Below are positions 35,236 to 45,221 of a DNA stretch of 64,000 nt, one piece after another. The position numbers were made by a program, and so were the translations under genes. The stretch comes from Spartobacteria bacterium LR76. GTDB taxonomy: Bacteria; Verrucomicrobiota; Verrucomicrobiia; Chthoniobacterales; Terrimicrobiaceae. Numbering within the stretch: the first letter of the stretch is position 1; each line of letters opens with the position of its first letter. The stretch spans positions 372,001 to 436,000 of the forward strand of contig QAYZ01000016.1 in the NCBI GenBank assembly GCA_003054655.1, given 5' to 3'. The notes under the pieces are model-generated. The model had not been told where the DNA came from, made no database searches, and saw only the letters and a program-made list of their open reading frames with translations.

Positions 35236-36027
35236 CTACTCCAGCACCAGATTGCGGCGCGTATTGCCATCGGCGCGGATGCCGGTGGCGTAGCGCCAGC
35301 AGAGGCGGATGCCCGCCTCCGGGCTCGCCGCCCAGTTGCGCAGGGCCGTCGCGTGGTGAAACTGCCCCGCGAGATCCAGCGGCACGGCCAGGTACTCCGC
35401 CAGCGTGGCCGGGTCCTCGTACTCCTCGTACCAGAGGTCGTGCATCAGCGGGGTAAAGCCTGCCTTGTCCAGCCAGTCGGCCAGGTGCTTCCCCGCGCGG
35501 GTGTTGCCGCCGTTGCAATCCTGCAGCGTGCGATAGGCCTGGATGGCTCGATCCACGCGCACCGGGTGCGCGGTCAGGTCGATGGCATCCCAATCCGGGC
35601 TGCACACGCCGATGAATCCGCCGGGCTTCGTCACGCGATGAAACTCATTCAGCGCGGGCATCGGGTCGCGCAGGTGCTCGAGCAACGCATGAGCAAACAC
35701 CACATGAAACGCCTCATCGGCAAAGGGGAGCTGGTCCACGTTGCCAGCCACGAAATCCACATTCACGATCTCGCGCCCCTGCGCATTGCGCCGGGCTTGG
35801 TCGAGCTGCTTCTGCGAAAGATCAAAGGCCGTCACATGGCCGGGGAAAACGCTCTGCGCGATCCCGGTCGTGATCGTGCCTGGGCCGCATCCGGCGTCGA
35901 GCACGTCAAAGCCCGGTTGCAGCAGAGGTGTCAGGAAAAAGCCGTGCGTGTCCAGGTCGCGCGCTGCTTGGAAAGCAGTCGCGGTGGCCGTGTGTCCCGG
36001 CGTGTACTTTTGGCGAGTTGGATTCAT
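35236..36027 (-). CDS. Class I SAM-dependent methyltransferase
   Basis: A 263-residue UbiE/type 11 methyltransferase. Motif I is VLDAGCGPGTIT, motif II VTAFDLSQKQLDQAR, the post-II region VDFVAGNVDQLPFADEAFHVVFAHALLEHLRDP and motif III RVTKPGGFIGVCSPDW. The C-terminal half has no substrate signature, so the substrate cannot be named. The ATG at 36027 (MNPTRQKYTPGH) is chosen; an in-frame ATG at 36051 would add eight residues. Directly upstream on the same strand lie a terminator, a short leader frame and a promoter, suggesting attenuation control. Confidence 0.88.
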   Translation of the reverse strand: MNPTRQKYTPGHTATATAFQAARDLDTHGFFLTPLLQPGFDVLDAGCGPGTITTGIAQSVFPGHVTAFDLSQKQLDQARRNAQGREIVNVDFVAGNVDQLPFADEAFHVVFAHALLEHLRDPMPALNEFHRVTKPGGFIGVCSPDWDAIDLTAHPVRVDRAIQAYRTLQDCNGGNTRAGKHLADWLDKAGFTPLMHDLWYEEYEDPATLAEYLAVPLDLAGQFHHATALRNWAASPEAGIRLCWRYATGIRADGNTRRNLVLE

Positions 36028-36080
36028 TGGAGTTGGTTTTTGGTGGACCAACCCACTGTCCTTCTATTCAGCCGTGAAAT

Positions 36081-36112
36081 AAAAAATCCCACAGCCTTCA
36101 GAGGGCCGTGGG
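36081..36112 (-). terminator. Strong intrinsic terminator in the methyltransferase leader
   Basis: On the minus strand CCCACGGCC (36112-36104) pairs with GGCTGTGGG (36096-36088), nine pairs including one G-U, with a short loop. It is followed by an A and six T (36087-36081). This is a textbook terminator, and it lies 53 bases before the methyltransferase ATG at 36027, not after a gene, which suggests attenuation. On the plus strand the run after the stem is poor. Confidence 0.75.
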
Positions 36113-36137
36113 TTTGTCGTTTCAGTGAGTTCTCAAT

Positions 36138-36194
36138 TCACCACGATGCCACGGCTCCCCGGCCGACGACGGCCTTGGAGACGACGGAAATCAT
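36138..36194 (-). CDS. Candidate leader peptide, 18 codons, Val-rich
   Basis: ATG at 36194 to TGA at 36138 on the minus strand encodes MISVVSKAVVGRGAVASW, with five Val in 18 residues, Val-Val pairs at 4-5 and 9-10, and a final Trp. It lies about 20 bases after the predicted start of transcription and 25 bases before the terminator stem. No strong ribosome-binding site is seen (GAAG about 15 bases upstream). Placement between promoter and terminator is that of an attenuator leader; translation is not proven. Confidence 0.45.
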   Translation of the reverse strand: MISVVSKAVVGRGAVASW

Positions 36195-36223
36195 GATGGA
36201 AACGAGATGCTTCACTGCCGCCT

Positions 36224-36251
36224 AGTATAAGGACGGCTTATCCATCCGCAA
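36224..36251 (-). promoter_or_regulatory. Promoter for the leader and methyltransferase
   Basis: On the minus strand TTGCGG (36251-36246), a 16-base spacer and TATACT (36229-36224). The -10 box matches five of six positions. Transcription would start near 36217, giving about 22 bases before the leader ATG. It occupies the intergenic space shared with the divergent gene at 36314. Confidence 0.6.
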
Positions 36252-36313
36252 GCGGAATTTTCACCAGGCCGGAAAATCTTGAGGCGACCCCGTTTTCGGG
36301 CTACCTAATCCAG

Positions 36314-36742
36314 ATGGCCCTACGTGCTTTTCTCGCTCTCTTTGTATTGGCACTCGGTACGACGGTGGCGGCACCCCAACGGTTTGAAGCCTCCACGCTG
36401 AAGTTTCTCTACCACGTCTCCTTTGAGGAGAAAAAAGGCGAGGTCCGCGGCGTCCTCGAGCGCAGCGAATACGGCGTGAACCGCACCAAATACCGCTTCA
36501 CCGGCCAATGGACCCCGCTGCCCGCTGGCGACAAGGGCAGGGGACTCCTCGTCACCTACCTCCCCAAGGACCTCAAGAAATACGGCGACCCGTACTCCTT
36601 CCCCACCGCCGGCAAGGACCTCATCTGGCGTCTCGTCCCCACCAAGGACGGCGACCGCCTCTACATCCGCACCACCAGCCGTATGTACTCCTCCCCGACC
36701 AAGTGGAAAGTCACCGAGCTCGTCTTCGAGCCTCAGGATTAG
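36314..36742 (+). CDS. Small secreted protein, function unknown
   Basis: A 142-residue protein with a signal peptide (MALRAFLALFVLALGTTVAA, cleavage after about residue 20). The mature part is beta-rich and basic (TLKFLYHVSFEEKKGEVRGVLERSEYGVNRTKYRFTG, LLVTYLPKDLKKYG, RTTSRMYSSPTKWKVTELVFEP), consistent with a small periplasmic beta-barrel or beta-sandwich. No family is recognised. It is transcribed away from the methyltransferase. A run of eight T at 36823-36830, about 80 bases after its stop, may mark termination. Confidence 0.75.
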   Translation: MALRAFLALFVLALGTTVAAPQRFEASTLKFLYHVSFEEKKGEVRGVLERSEYGVNRTKYRFTGQWTPLPAGDKGRGLLVTYLPKDLKKYGDPYSFPTAGKDLIWRLVPTKDGDRLYIRTTSRMYSSPTKWKVTELVFEPQD

Positions 36743-36869
36743 GGAAAACACAAGCCAGCGAGATCGTTGAGAGCTGGCGCATAGACTGGAATCTCAACCG
36801 CCGCTCCGCCGCAGGCCTGGTGTTTTTTTTCTGCCCAGTGCGGGGAAATTATGTTTAGTTGAATGCTAA

Positions 36870-37076
36870 GTGAGCCCCGACGAGTACGACCCACGCGAGG
36901 AATCGAACGGCGATAACTCGCCGCTCTTCTTCCGCCATCGTCGCAAGATGAAGATCGGCGGCGGGATTGCCTTTGCCCTGCAGGCTCTCTGGCTGAACGC
37001 CATGACCTCCGTGTCCGCCCGGCCCCACGCGCCTGCTTCGCCCTCCGCCGCGCTGGCGGTGCGTTCTTATCGCTAG
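36870..37076 (+). CDS. Possible small protein, function unknown
   Basis: A 68-codon frame from GTG 36870. Codon choice is like that of neighbours (GCC, CTG, CGC, TTC). The peptide has an acidic start (SPDEYDPREESNGD), a basic middle (FRHRRKMK), a moderately hydrophobic stretch (IGGGIAFALQALWL) and an Ala/Pro/Ser-rich tail. It is the only coding candidate in the 349 bases between 36742 and 37092; otherwise that stretch shows only a T8 run. No known family and no clear ribosome-binding site. Confidence 0.35.
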   Translation: MSPDEYDPREESNGDNSPLFFRHRRKMKIGGGIAFALQALWLNAMTSVSARPHAPASPSAALAVRSYR

Positions 37077-37091
37077 GGCTCTATCGCAATC

Positions 37092-37538
37092 ATGGGCGAC
37101 TACCCTCGGGCGCCGCGAAATGCCGGGAAACTTCTCGCCTGTTTTGTGCTGTTGTCGGTCGTGCTGGCCGGGTGTGATCCTTGCGCCTCCAAAAGCATCT
37201 GCATCCGTTTGAAACCGGAGAAAGGCTCCGGGGAGATCGTGCTCCGCGTACTGGGCGACGTATTGCTGGATGCGGGCTTCCGAAGATCATCGGAGGACGC
37301 TGTCGGGGCGGCAACCTACATCGCGGATATTGCAGAGGGGGACAGGCACACCGCCGCGCACGTCCTGGTATCGTATCAGCCCGAGACGAGGGAAATCGCG
37401 GTCCATGTCGTGCAGTATTTTGGAAGCCAGTTGGGCCCGAAAATGAAAACCCTCCTCGCGACCGCGCAGGAGCGGATCGTGAAGACGGGCCGCGTGGAGG
37501 AGATTCTCTTCGGGAGCAAAAGCCTGTATCGGCCATAG
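37092..37538 (+). CDS. Predicted lipoprotein, function unknown
   Basis: A 148-residue protein with a signal peptide preceded by a short basic N-terminus; the lipobox VLAGC places the lipidated residue at Cys28. Two further cysteines (in CDPCASKSIC) follow at once. The rest is a small alpha/beta domain (GEIVLRVLGDVLLDAGFRRSSEDAVG, AHVLVSYQPETREIAVHVVQYFG, MKTLLATAQERIVKTG) reminiscent of small periplasmic sensor or pilotin folds, without a recognisable family. It stands alone on the plus strand. Confidence 0.72.
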   Translation: MGDYPRAPRNAGKLLACFVLLSVVLAGCDPCASKSICIRLKPEKGSGEIVLRVLGDVLLDAGFRRSSEDAVGAATYIADIAEGDRHTAAHVLVSYQPETREIAVHVVQYFGSQLGPKMKTLLATAQERIVKTGRVEEILFGSKSLYRP

Positions 37539-37631
37539 ACCCGGCAGGCGCGGAAGAGCGGTCTTTCATCCCTACCATAGAGGAACTGCTGTCGGGTTGC
37601 ATTGCGGGCAATCCGCTTCTACTTTTCCGGG

Positions 37632-37838
37632 ATGCCAACGCCCGCGGCGCTTTTCGGAATGATCCTTTTCGGAGGAATCGGAATGGGAGCGTTCGTTTAC
37701 GGCAAAAAGTCGGGTTCGGTGAAACCGGTGATCATCGGCATCGCGCTGATGGCATACCCGTATTTTGTTGCGAGCAGCGGGCTCATTTTCCTCATCGGCG
37801 GGCTTTTGACGGCGTCACTCTTTTTGTTCCGCGATTGA
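37632..37838 (+). CDS. Small conserved two- or three-TM membrane protein
   Basis: A 68-residue hydrophobic protein beginning MPTPAALFGMILFGGIGMGAFVYGKK and continuing PVIIGIALMAYPYFVASSGLIFLIGGLLTASLFLFRD. This pattern of a small membrane protein with a PYFV motif in the second segment recurs as a conserved hypothetical in several phyla; its function is unknown. The ATG at 37632 is chosen over an upstream TTG at 37602. A CCGGA/TCCGG hairpin follows just after the stop, without a U run. The next 258 bases (to 38097) hold nothing I can identify. Confidence 0.75.
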   Translation: MPTPAALFGMILFGGIGMGAFVYGKKSGSVKPVIIGIALMAYPYFVASSGLIFLIGGLLTASLFLFRD

Positions 37839-38096
37839 CCGGATGCGCTTCCGGCGGGCTGGAGCTCCGTGGTGGCGACCGCAAGCGGGAAGGGTACGCA
37901 AAACCCGGCTACGCGATCATGGTGATCCTGAGCATCGGGTAATCAACCAGCCCATACTCTGTAACTAAGCGATATTCATTCGAAGGCATCGGAGATGTTC
38001 TCTGTCTTCAAAAGCATTCTTTTGCGCAAGGCGCTTCAATCGCGAAACCCGGCTGGGTGCGGCAGCGCGGAGAGGGGAAATCGCTCAGCGAAACGC

Positions 38097-39002
38097 CTAA
38101 GCCTTTACCGAGCGCAGGCCGAGATTATCGAAGATGCGGCGGGTCGCGTCGGAGCGGTTGAGCGTGTAGAAGTGGATGCCGCGCACGTTGTTTTCCAGCA
38201 GGTCGGCGCATTGCTCGGTGGCGTAGTGGACGCCGATGCGTTCGACCGCAGCGGGATCATTCTGGCCGCGCTGGAGGGCGCGGAGGAGCTTGGCGGGGAA
38301 GCGCGCTCCGGCGGCGAGTTCCGCCATGCGGCGCATGCCGCCCAGCGACGTGATCGGCATGATGCCCGCGATGATGGGGATGTTGATCCCGGCCAGCGAG
38401 CAGCGGTCGCGGAAATCGAGGAAGTCGCGATTGTCGAAGAAAAGCTGGGTGACGATGTAGTTCGCCCCGGCATCGACCTTGGCCTTCAGGTAATCCATCT
38501 CCAGCAGACGGTTGGGCGTGGCGGGATGTCCTTCCGGAAATCCGGCGACGCCAATGCCGAAGCCGCGTGGGTCGGCGTGCTTGCCGCTGGCATTGAAGCG
38601 CGAGATGAAGCTGACCAGATCGGCGGCATGCTGAAAGGCGTCCTTGGAGCGGTCGTAGCCTTCGCGCACCGGGGGATCTCCGCCGAGGGCGAGGATGTTG
38701 CCGACGCCTTCCTCGGCATAGCGGGTGAGGATGCTCTCGACCTCGGCCTCCGTGTGGCACACGCAGGTGAGGTGCGGCACGGGGTTGAGCGAGGTGGTGC
38801 GCTTGATCCGCAGCACAAGGTCATGCGTGAGGTCGCGGGTTGAGCCGCCTGCGCCGTAGGTGACGCTGACGAAGTCCGGGCGGTACGCCTCGAGTTCGCG
38901 AATGGTTTGGTATAGATTCTCCGAGGCCTCGGGAGTTTTCGGAGGGAAAAACTCAAAGGAGAACGTGGTCTCGGATTCGCGCAGGGTGTCCTCGATATGC
39001 AT
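38097..39002 (-). CDS. metF: 5,10-methylenetetrahydrofolate reductase
   Basis: FAD enzyme reducing methylene-THF to methyl-THF for methionine synthesis. The 301-residue protein has TTFSFEFFPPKT at the start (Glu as proton donor), FVSVTYGAGGSTRDLT, PHLTCVCHT, NILALGGDPP, GIGVAGFPEGHP, YIVTQLFFDN and PIIAGIMPI, the complete MetF set. The ATG at 39002 is preferred because the longer opening lies antisense to the neighbouring gene's start region. There is no room for a SAM riboswitch in the 85-base gap to the divergent methyltransferase. Confidence 0.96.
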   Translation of the reverse strand: MHIEDTLRESETTFSFEFFPPKTPEASENLYQTIRELEAYRPDFVSVTYGAGGSTRDLTHDLVLRIKRTTSLNPVPHLTCVCHTEAEVESILTRYAEEGVGNILALGGDPPVREGYDRSKDAFQHAADLVSFISRFNASGKHADPRGFGIGVAGFPEGHPATPNRLLEMDYLKAKVDAGANYIVTQLFFDNRDFLDFRDRCSLAGINIPIIAGIMPITSLGGMRRMAELAAGARFPAKLLRALQRGQNDPAAVERIGVHYATEQCADLLENNVRGIHFYTLNRSDATRRIFDNLGLRSVKA

Positions 39003-39087
39003 GACGGGCCGGAAAGAATCACCTGTCAGAGGCAAATTGGCAATAATCCGTGTTTCCGAAGGGACGGTTTTGGCGCAAATTTTCCCC

Positions 39088-39870
39088 ATGGCCGCCCTCA
39101 ACGACGCGCAAAAAGCCTCCCGGGACCAGTTTCAGAAGCAGAGCGCCCGGTACGGGAAATCCCATATCCTGGCCAATGTCGAGGATGTCGCGGCGCTGCT
39201 CGATGGGGTGAGCTTTCCTCCGGGGGCGTGTGCCCTGGATGTCGCGACGGGTGGGGGGCATACTGCGCTGTATCTGGCCGGGCGCGGTCTCGTCGTGACC
39301 GCTAGCGACATTACACCTGCCATGCTGGAAAATACGGCGAAGCTCGCGGCGGAGCGTGGATTTTCCATCGAGACGGTGCTGCACGAGGCGGAGAGTTTTC
39401 CCTATCAGGATGCCGCTTTTGACGTGGTGACGTGTCGCGTGGCGGCGCATCATTTCAGCGATCCCCGCCGCTTTGTCATCGAGGCCGTGCGGGTGCTCAA
39501 ACCGGGCGGTTACCTCATGGTGATCGACGGCAGCGTGCCGGATGGCGAACCCGAGGCCGAGGAGTGGCTGCATCAGGTGGAAAAGCTGCGCGATCCGAGC
39601 CACGGGCGATTCATCGCTCCGGCGGTGTGGGCGCAATGGGTGCGGGAAAGCGGACTCGAGGTACTGGAGTGCGCCACGACGCCTTTCAAGCAGCCCGACC
39701 TGGAGTGGTACTTCCAGACCGCCGCAACCTCGGACGAAAATCGCGCCAAGGTGTTGGATTTGGTCGAGTCCGCGCCGGAATCCGCCCGCCGTGCCTTCCG
39801 ACTCGCCGTGGAGAATGGCAATATCGTCTGGTGGTGGCCGCGCCTTGGGCTGCTTGCGAGAAAGCCGTAG
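39088..39870 (+). CDS. Class I SAM-dependent methyltransferase (UbiE/type 11)
   Basis: A 260-residue methyltransferase. An N-terminal helix with FQKQSARYGKSHI precedes motif I ALDVATGGGHTALYLAGRG, motif II VTASDITPAMLENTAKLA, VLHEAESFPYQDAAFDVVTCRVAAHHFSDP and EAVRVLKPGGYLMVIDG. This N-terminal pattern is typical of small-molecule methyltransferases near UbiE/Coq5, but the substrate is not deducible. The ATG at 39088 is selected by family length. Its stop codon lies within the left arm of the inverted repeat at 39866. It diverges from metF. Confidence 0.9.
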   Translation: MAALNDAQKASRDQFQKQSARYGKSHILANVEDVAALLDGVSFPPGACALDVATGGGHTALYLAGRGLVVTASDITPAMLENTAKLAAERGFSIETVLHEAESFPYQDAAFDVVTCRVAAHHFSDPRRFVIEAVRVLKPGGYLMVIDGSVPDGEPEAEEWLHQVEKLRDPSHGRFIAPAVWAQWVRESGLEVLECATTPFKQPDLEWYFQTAATSDENRAKVLDLVESAPESARRAFRLAVENGNIVWWWPRLGLLARKP

Positions 39871-39974
39871 GGGTGGCGTCTCGCCGCCCCACTCGCAGGG
39901 CAAACTTAAGGTGCAGCGGGAACGACTCGATTATCGCTCGTCATTTTTTGGGGCGGCGGGACGCCACCCCTACG
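39866..39974. repeat. Large inverted repeat (REP/MITE-like or bidirectional terminator)
   Basis: Two 25-base arms, 39866-39890 and 39950-39974, are reverse complements with one mismatch and enclose 59 bases. Arms begin CGTAGGGGTGGCG and end in a GC block CGCCGCCCC. The left arm contains the stop codon of the methyltransferase gene, and the element ends 6 bases before the convergent oxidoreductase stop. No transposase is present. The arm sequence looks like dispersed intergenic repeats of GC-rich genomes, but only one copy is visible in this window. Confidence 0.7.
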
Positions 39975-39979
39975 ATCAA

Positions 39980-41005
39980 TCAGCTCTCGCCGATCTCGTC
40001 GTTGACGGTTTCCTCGAGGATGTCGGCCACACGCTGCACAACGCGCATGTAGCGAACGCCATCGGTGAAATCCGGATGCGGGCGCGGCCCGGAGGGGTCG
40101 CGCACCGCGCCGATGAAATCCGCCTCGACGGTCCAGCCTCCAAGCTGTTCCTGGGGAATCGGCAATACCTCGGGCTCCTTGCCGGGCCGCTGGAGCGAGA
40201 TGCGGTCCGCGAGGTAATCGTAGAAAAGAGTGCCCGTCGTGCCTGCGATCTCCAGGCGCTCAACCGGCTCCTGCGTGTAGACGCCGCTGAATTCCAGCGT
40301 GCCGGTGAAACCCGCCGCGCCTTCGATTTTGACGCGGAGCGCATCCGGAATCGAGATGCGGTAGCCGTGGCGTTCACGCACGTCGAAGCGGCCGACGGCG
40401 CGGAGCGGCGTGAAATCTCCCAGCCAGCGCTGGATCACTTCGGTGTGAATGCCGAGGGTGAGGATGTTCAGCCCGCTGATCTCGCGGCGCTGGCGCCAGT
40501 GGGCGGGTTTCTCGCGGTCTGAGAAGGCCCCGTTCAGGCTCAGCAGGTGGATATTGCGGATAGCGCCGATGACCTTTTCCCCGAGCAGCTCCCGGATGAA
40601 CCGGTCACCTGTCAGCCCATGCGGTGGCGGGCAGAGCATGGTGACGCGATCCGGTCGCTCGGACGCAGCCGCGTGCATGCGCTCGGCCTCGGCCAGATCC
40701 CGGGCCATGCGCGCCTGGCAAAACACGTGCTTGCCGTGGTGCAGGGCTGCGATGGTGGCGGGTTCGTGCAGGTAGGGCGTCGCGCCGATCCAGACGATGT
40801 CGACATCGGGGTGGGCGACCACCTCCTGCCAGCTCACGAGAGGCTTCGCTCCGGGCGCGTGTTCCTGGCAAAAACGTTCTGAACTCTCCAGCGTCGAGTT
40901 CGCTACTGCCGCGAACTCGACACCCGGAATGTTTTTCAGCCCCGGCAGGTGTCGTTGGAGAACGATACCGCCTGCCCCAACGAACCCTACTCGAAGCGTA
41001 TTCAT
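39980..41005 (-). CDS. Gfo/Idh/MocA-fold oxidoreductase with altered EKP motif
   Basis: A 341-residue protein with an N-terminal Rossmann domain (LRVGFVGAGGIVLQRHLPGL, residues 4-23; VDIVWIGATPYLH at 68-80) and a C-terminal alpha/beta domain with LGIHTEVIQRWLG and VEADFIGAVRD. In dehydrogenases of this family the Rossmann domain ends in an E-K-P motif whose Lys is catalytic. Here the position reads VFCQARMARD (94-103), so Gln97-Ala98-Arg99 replaces it. The protein may therefore be a non-dehydrogenase relative or use another residue. It precedes no obvious sugar operon; acnA lies 5 bases upstream on the same strand. Confidence 0.88.
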   Translation of the reverse strand: MNTLRVGFVGAGGIVLQRHLPGLKNIPGVEFAAVANSTLESSERFCQEHAPGAKPLVSWQEVVAHPDVDIVWIGATPYLHEPATIAALHHGKHVFCQARMARDLAEAERMHAAASERPDRVTMLCPPPHGLTGDRFIRELLGEKVIGAIRNIHLLSLNGAFSDREKPAHWRQRREISGLNILTLGIHTEVIQRWLGDFTPLRAVGRFDVRERHGYRISIPDALRVKIEGAAGFTGTLEFSGVYTQEPVERLEIAGTTGTLFYDYLADRISLQRPGKEPEVLPIPQEQLGGWTVEADFIGAVRDPSGPRPHPDFTDGVRYMRVVQRVADILEETVNDEIGES

Positions 41006-41010
41006 GATTT

Positions 41011-43899
<2,889 letters not shown>

Positions 43900-44059
43900 A
43901 GTTTGGTGGTTATAGAAGATAAAATAAAGCGTCGCGCCAGCAATTTATGCAGGCAAATGGACGGCGGAGGAAACCCATGCCAGCAAACGACATGCCAACC
44001 GGCGGATATTCCCGTGATTGACGGGCGATACGCAAGCGGGCAAAACGTCCCTTCACCGC

Positions 44060-44530
44060 ATGGTTTTATTTTTTCTTCGCCACGCAGAAGCCGAACGAGA
44101 CGCAGAGACGGATTTTGCCCGCAAGCTGACCTCCAAGGGTGTCGACCAGGCAGAAAAAGCGGGCAAATTCCTCCTCCGCCTCGGTATCGTACCCGATGTG
44201 ATCCTGACCAGCCCTCTCGTCCGCGCCCGCCAGACGGCGAAGATCGTGGCCGACCGCCTCGGGGATATGGAGGCGACGGAAGTTCCGTGGCTGGCCGCGG
44301 GAATGGCTCCCGAGACCTACCTGCGTGAGATTCAGGAGTATTCCAAAAACGAGTCCGTGATGGTCGTGGGCCACGAGCCGGACTTCAGCGAAACCATCGC
44401 CTATCTGCTCGGGCTGCCCGATCCCGACGCCTTGAAAATCCGCAAGACCACGCTGACCGCCATCCAACTCGGCGAGATCGAGCCCGGCAAGGCCCAGCTC
44501 CAGTTCCTCGTTCCCGCCCGCCTGATGTAA
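44060..44530 (+). CDS. sixA: Histidine phosphatase SixA-like protein
   Basis: A 156-residue member of the histidine phosphatase superfamily. The catalytic RHG-type motif is FFLRHAEAE with nucleophile His8. VILTSPLVRARQTAKIV and VMVVGHEPDFSETIAYLLG supply the second Arg and the second His. The small size and sequence match SixA, which dephosphorylates phosphohistidine in proteins. The ATG at 44060 starts directly at the core. It is followed 10 bases later by pgl on the same strand. Confidence 0.9.
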   Translation: MVLFFLRHAEAERDAETDFARKLTSKGVDQAEKAGKFLLRLGIVPDVILTSPLVRARQTAKIVADRLGDMEATEVPWLAAGMAPETYLREIQEYSKNESVMVVGHEPDFSETIAYLLGLPDPDALKIRKTTLTAIQLGEIEPGKAQLQFLVPARLM

Positions 44531-44540
44531 CCCTTTCCCC

Positions 44541-45221
44541 ATGAAACCCGAGATCATCCACTCCACCAACTTCGTCGCAGACGCCGTCAACCTGATCCGC
44601 GCGGAGGCCGCCGCCGCCATCGCCGCTCGCGGCGTTTTCCGCATCGCCCTGAGCGGCGGCAACACCCCGCGCCCGGTTTACGAGGCGCTCGTGAAGGAAC
44701 AGACCGACTGGTCGAAATGGGTCTTCACCTTCGGCGACGAACGCTGCGTCCCGCCGACCGACGAACAGAGCAACTACCGCATGGCCCGGCTGGCGCTGTT
44801 TGACCACATCGCGATCCCGGCAGAGAACATCCTGCGCATCCGCGCCGAGGCCGAGCCGGATGTCGCCGCTGCGGAATACGAGGCGACGCTCCGCCAGCAT
44901 GCCGCAGGGGAGGACTACTATCGCCACGATCTGCTCCTGCTCGGCATGGGCGACGATGGGCACACTGCCTCGCTGTTCCCGGGCACCGAGGCGCTCAAGG
45001 TCACGGATCGCTGGGTGGTTGCGAATTTCGTGCCGAAGTTCGACACGCATCGCATCACCTTCACCTATCCGCTGCTCGATGCGTCGCGCCACGTCTGCTT
45101 CCTCGTGAACAGCAAGGGCAAGGACGCCGTGCTCGACGAGGTCTTCAGCGGCACATCGCACTATCCGAGCGCCGCGGTGAATCCGACCGACGGCAAGCTC
45201 ACCTGGCTGCTGGGGGCGTAG
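44541..45221 (+). CDS. pgl: 6-phosphogluconolactonase
   Basis: Hydrolyses 6-phosphogluconolactone in the oxidative pentose phosphate pathway. The 226 residues contain FRIALSGGNTPRPVYEAL, VFTFGDERCVPPTDEQSNYRMA and LLLLGMGDDGHTASLFPG, the three hallmark blocks of the DevB/SOL type. zwf and gnd are not adjacent. Its last 23 bases overlap the end of the convergent ABC permease gene. Confidence 0.95.
   Translation: MKPEIIHSTNFVADAVNLIRAEAAAAIAARGVFRIALSGGNTPRPVYEALVKEQTDWSKWVFTFGDERCVPPTDEQSNYRMARLALFDHIAIPAENILRIRAEAEPDVAAAEYEATLRQHAAGEDYYRHDLLLLGMGDDGHTASLFPGTEALKVTDRWVVANFVPKFDTHRITFTYPLLDASRHVCFLVNSKGKDAVLDEVFSGTSHYPSAAVNPTDGKLTWLLGA

Noticed and set aside
36088-36112. The leader hairpin as a plus-strand terminator
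   Set aside because: There is no plus-strand gene ending nearby, and the plus-strand run after the stem is broken by G and C, while the minus strand has a proper T tract.
39003-39087. Possible SAM riboswitch before metF
   Set aside because: The gap to the divergent gene is only 85 bases, and no recognisable riboswitch helices are present.
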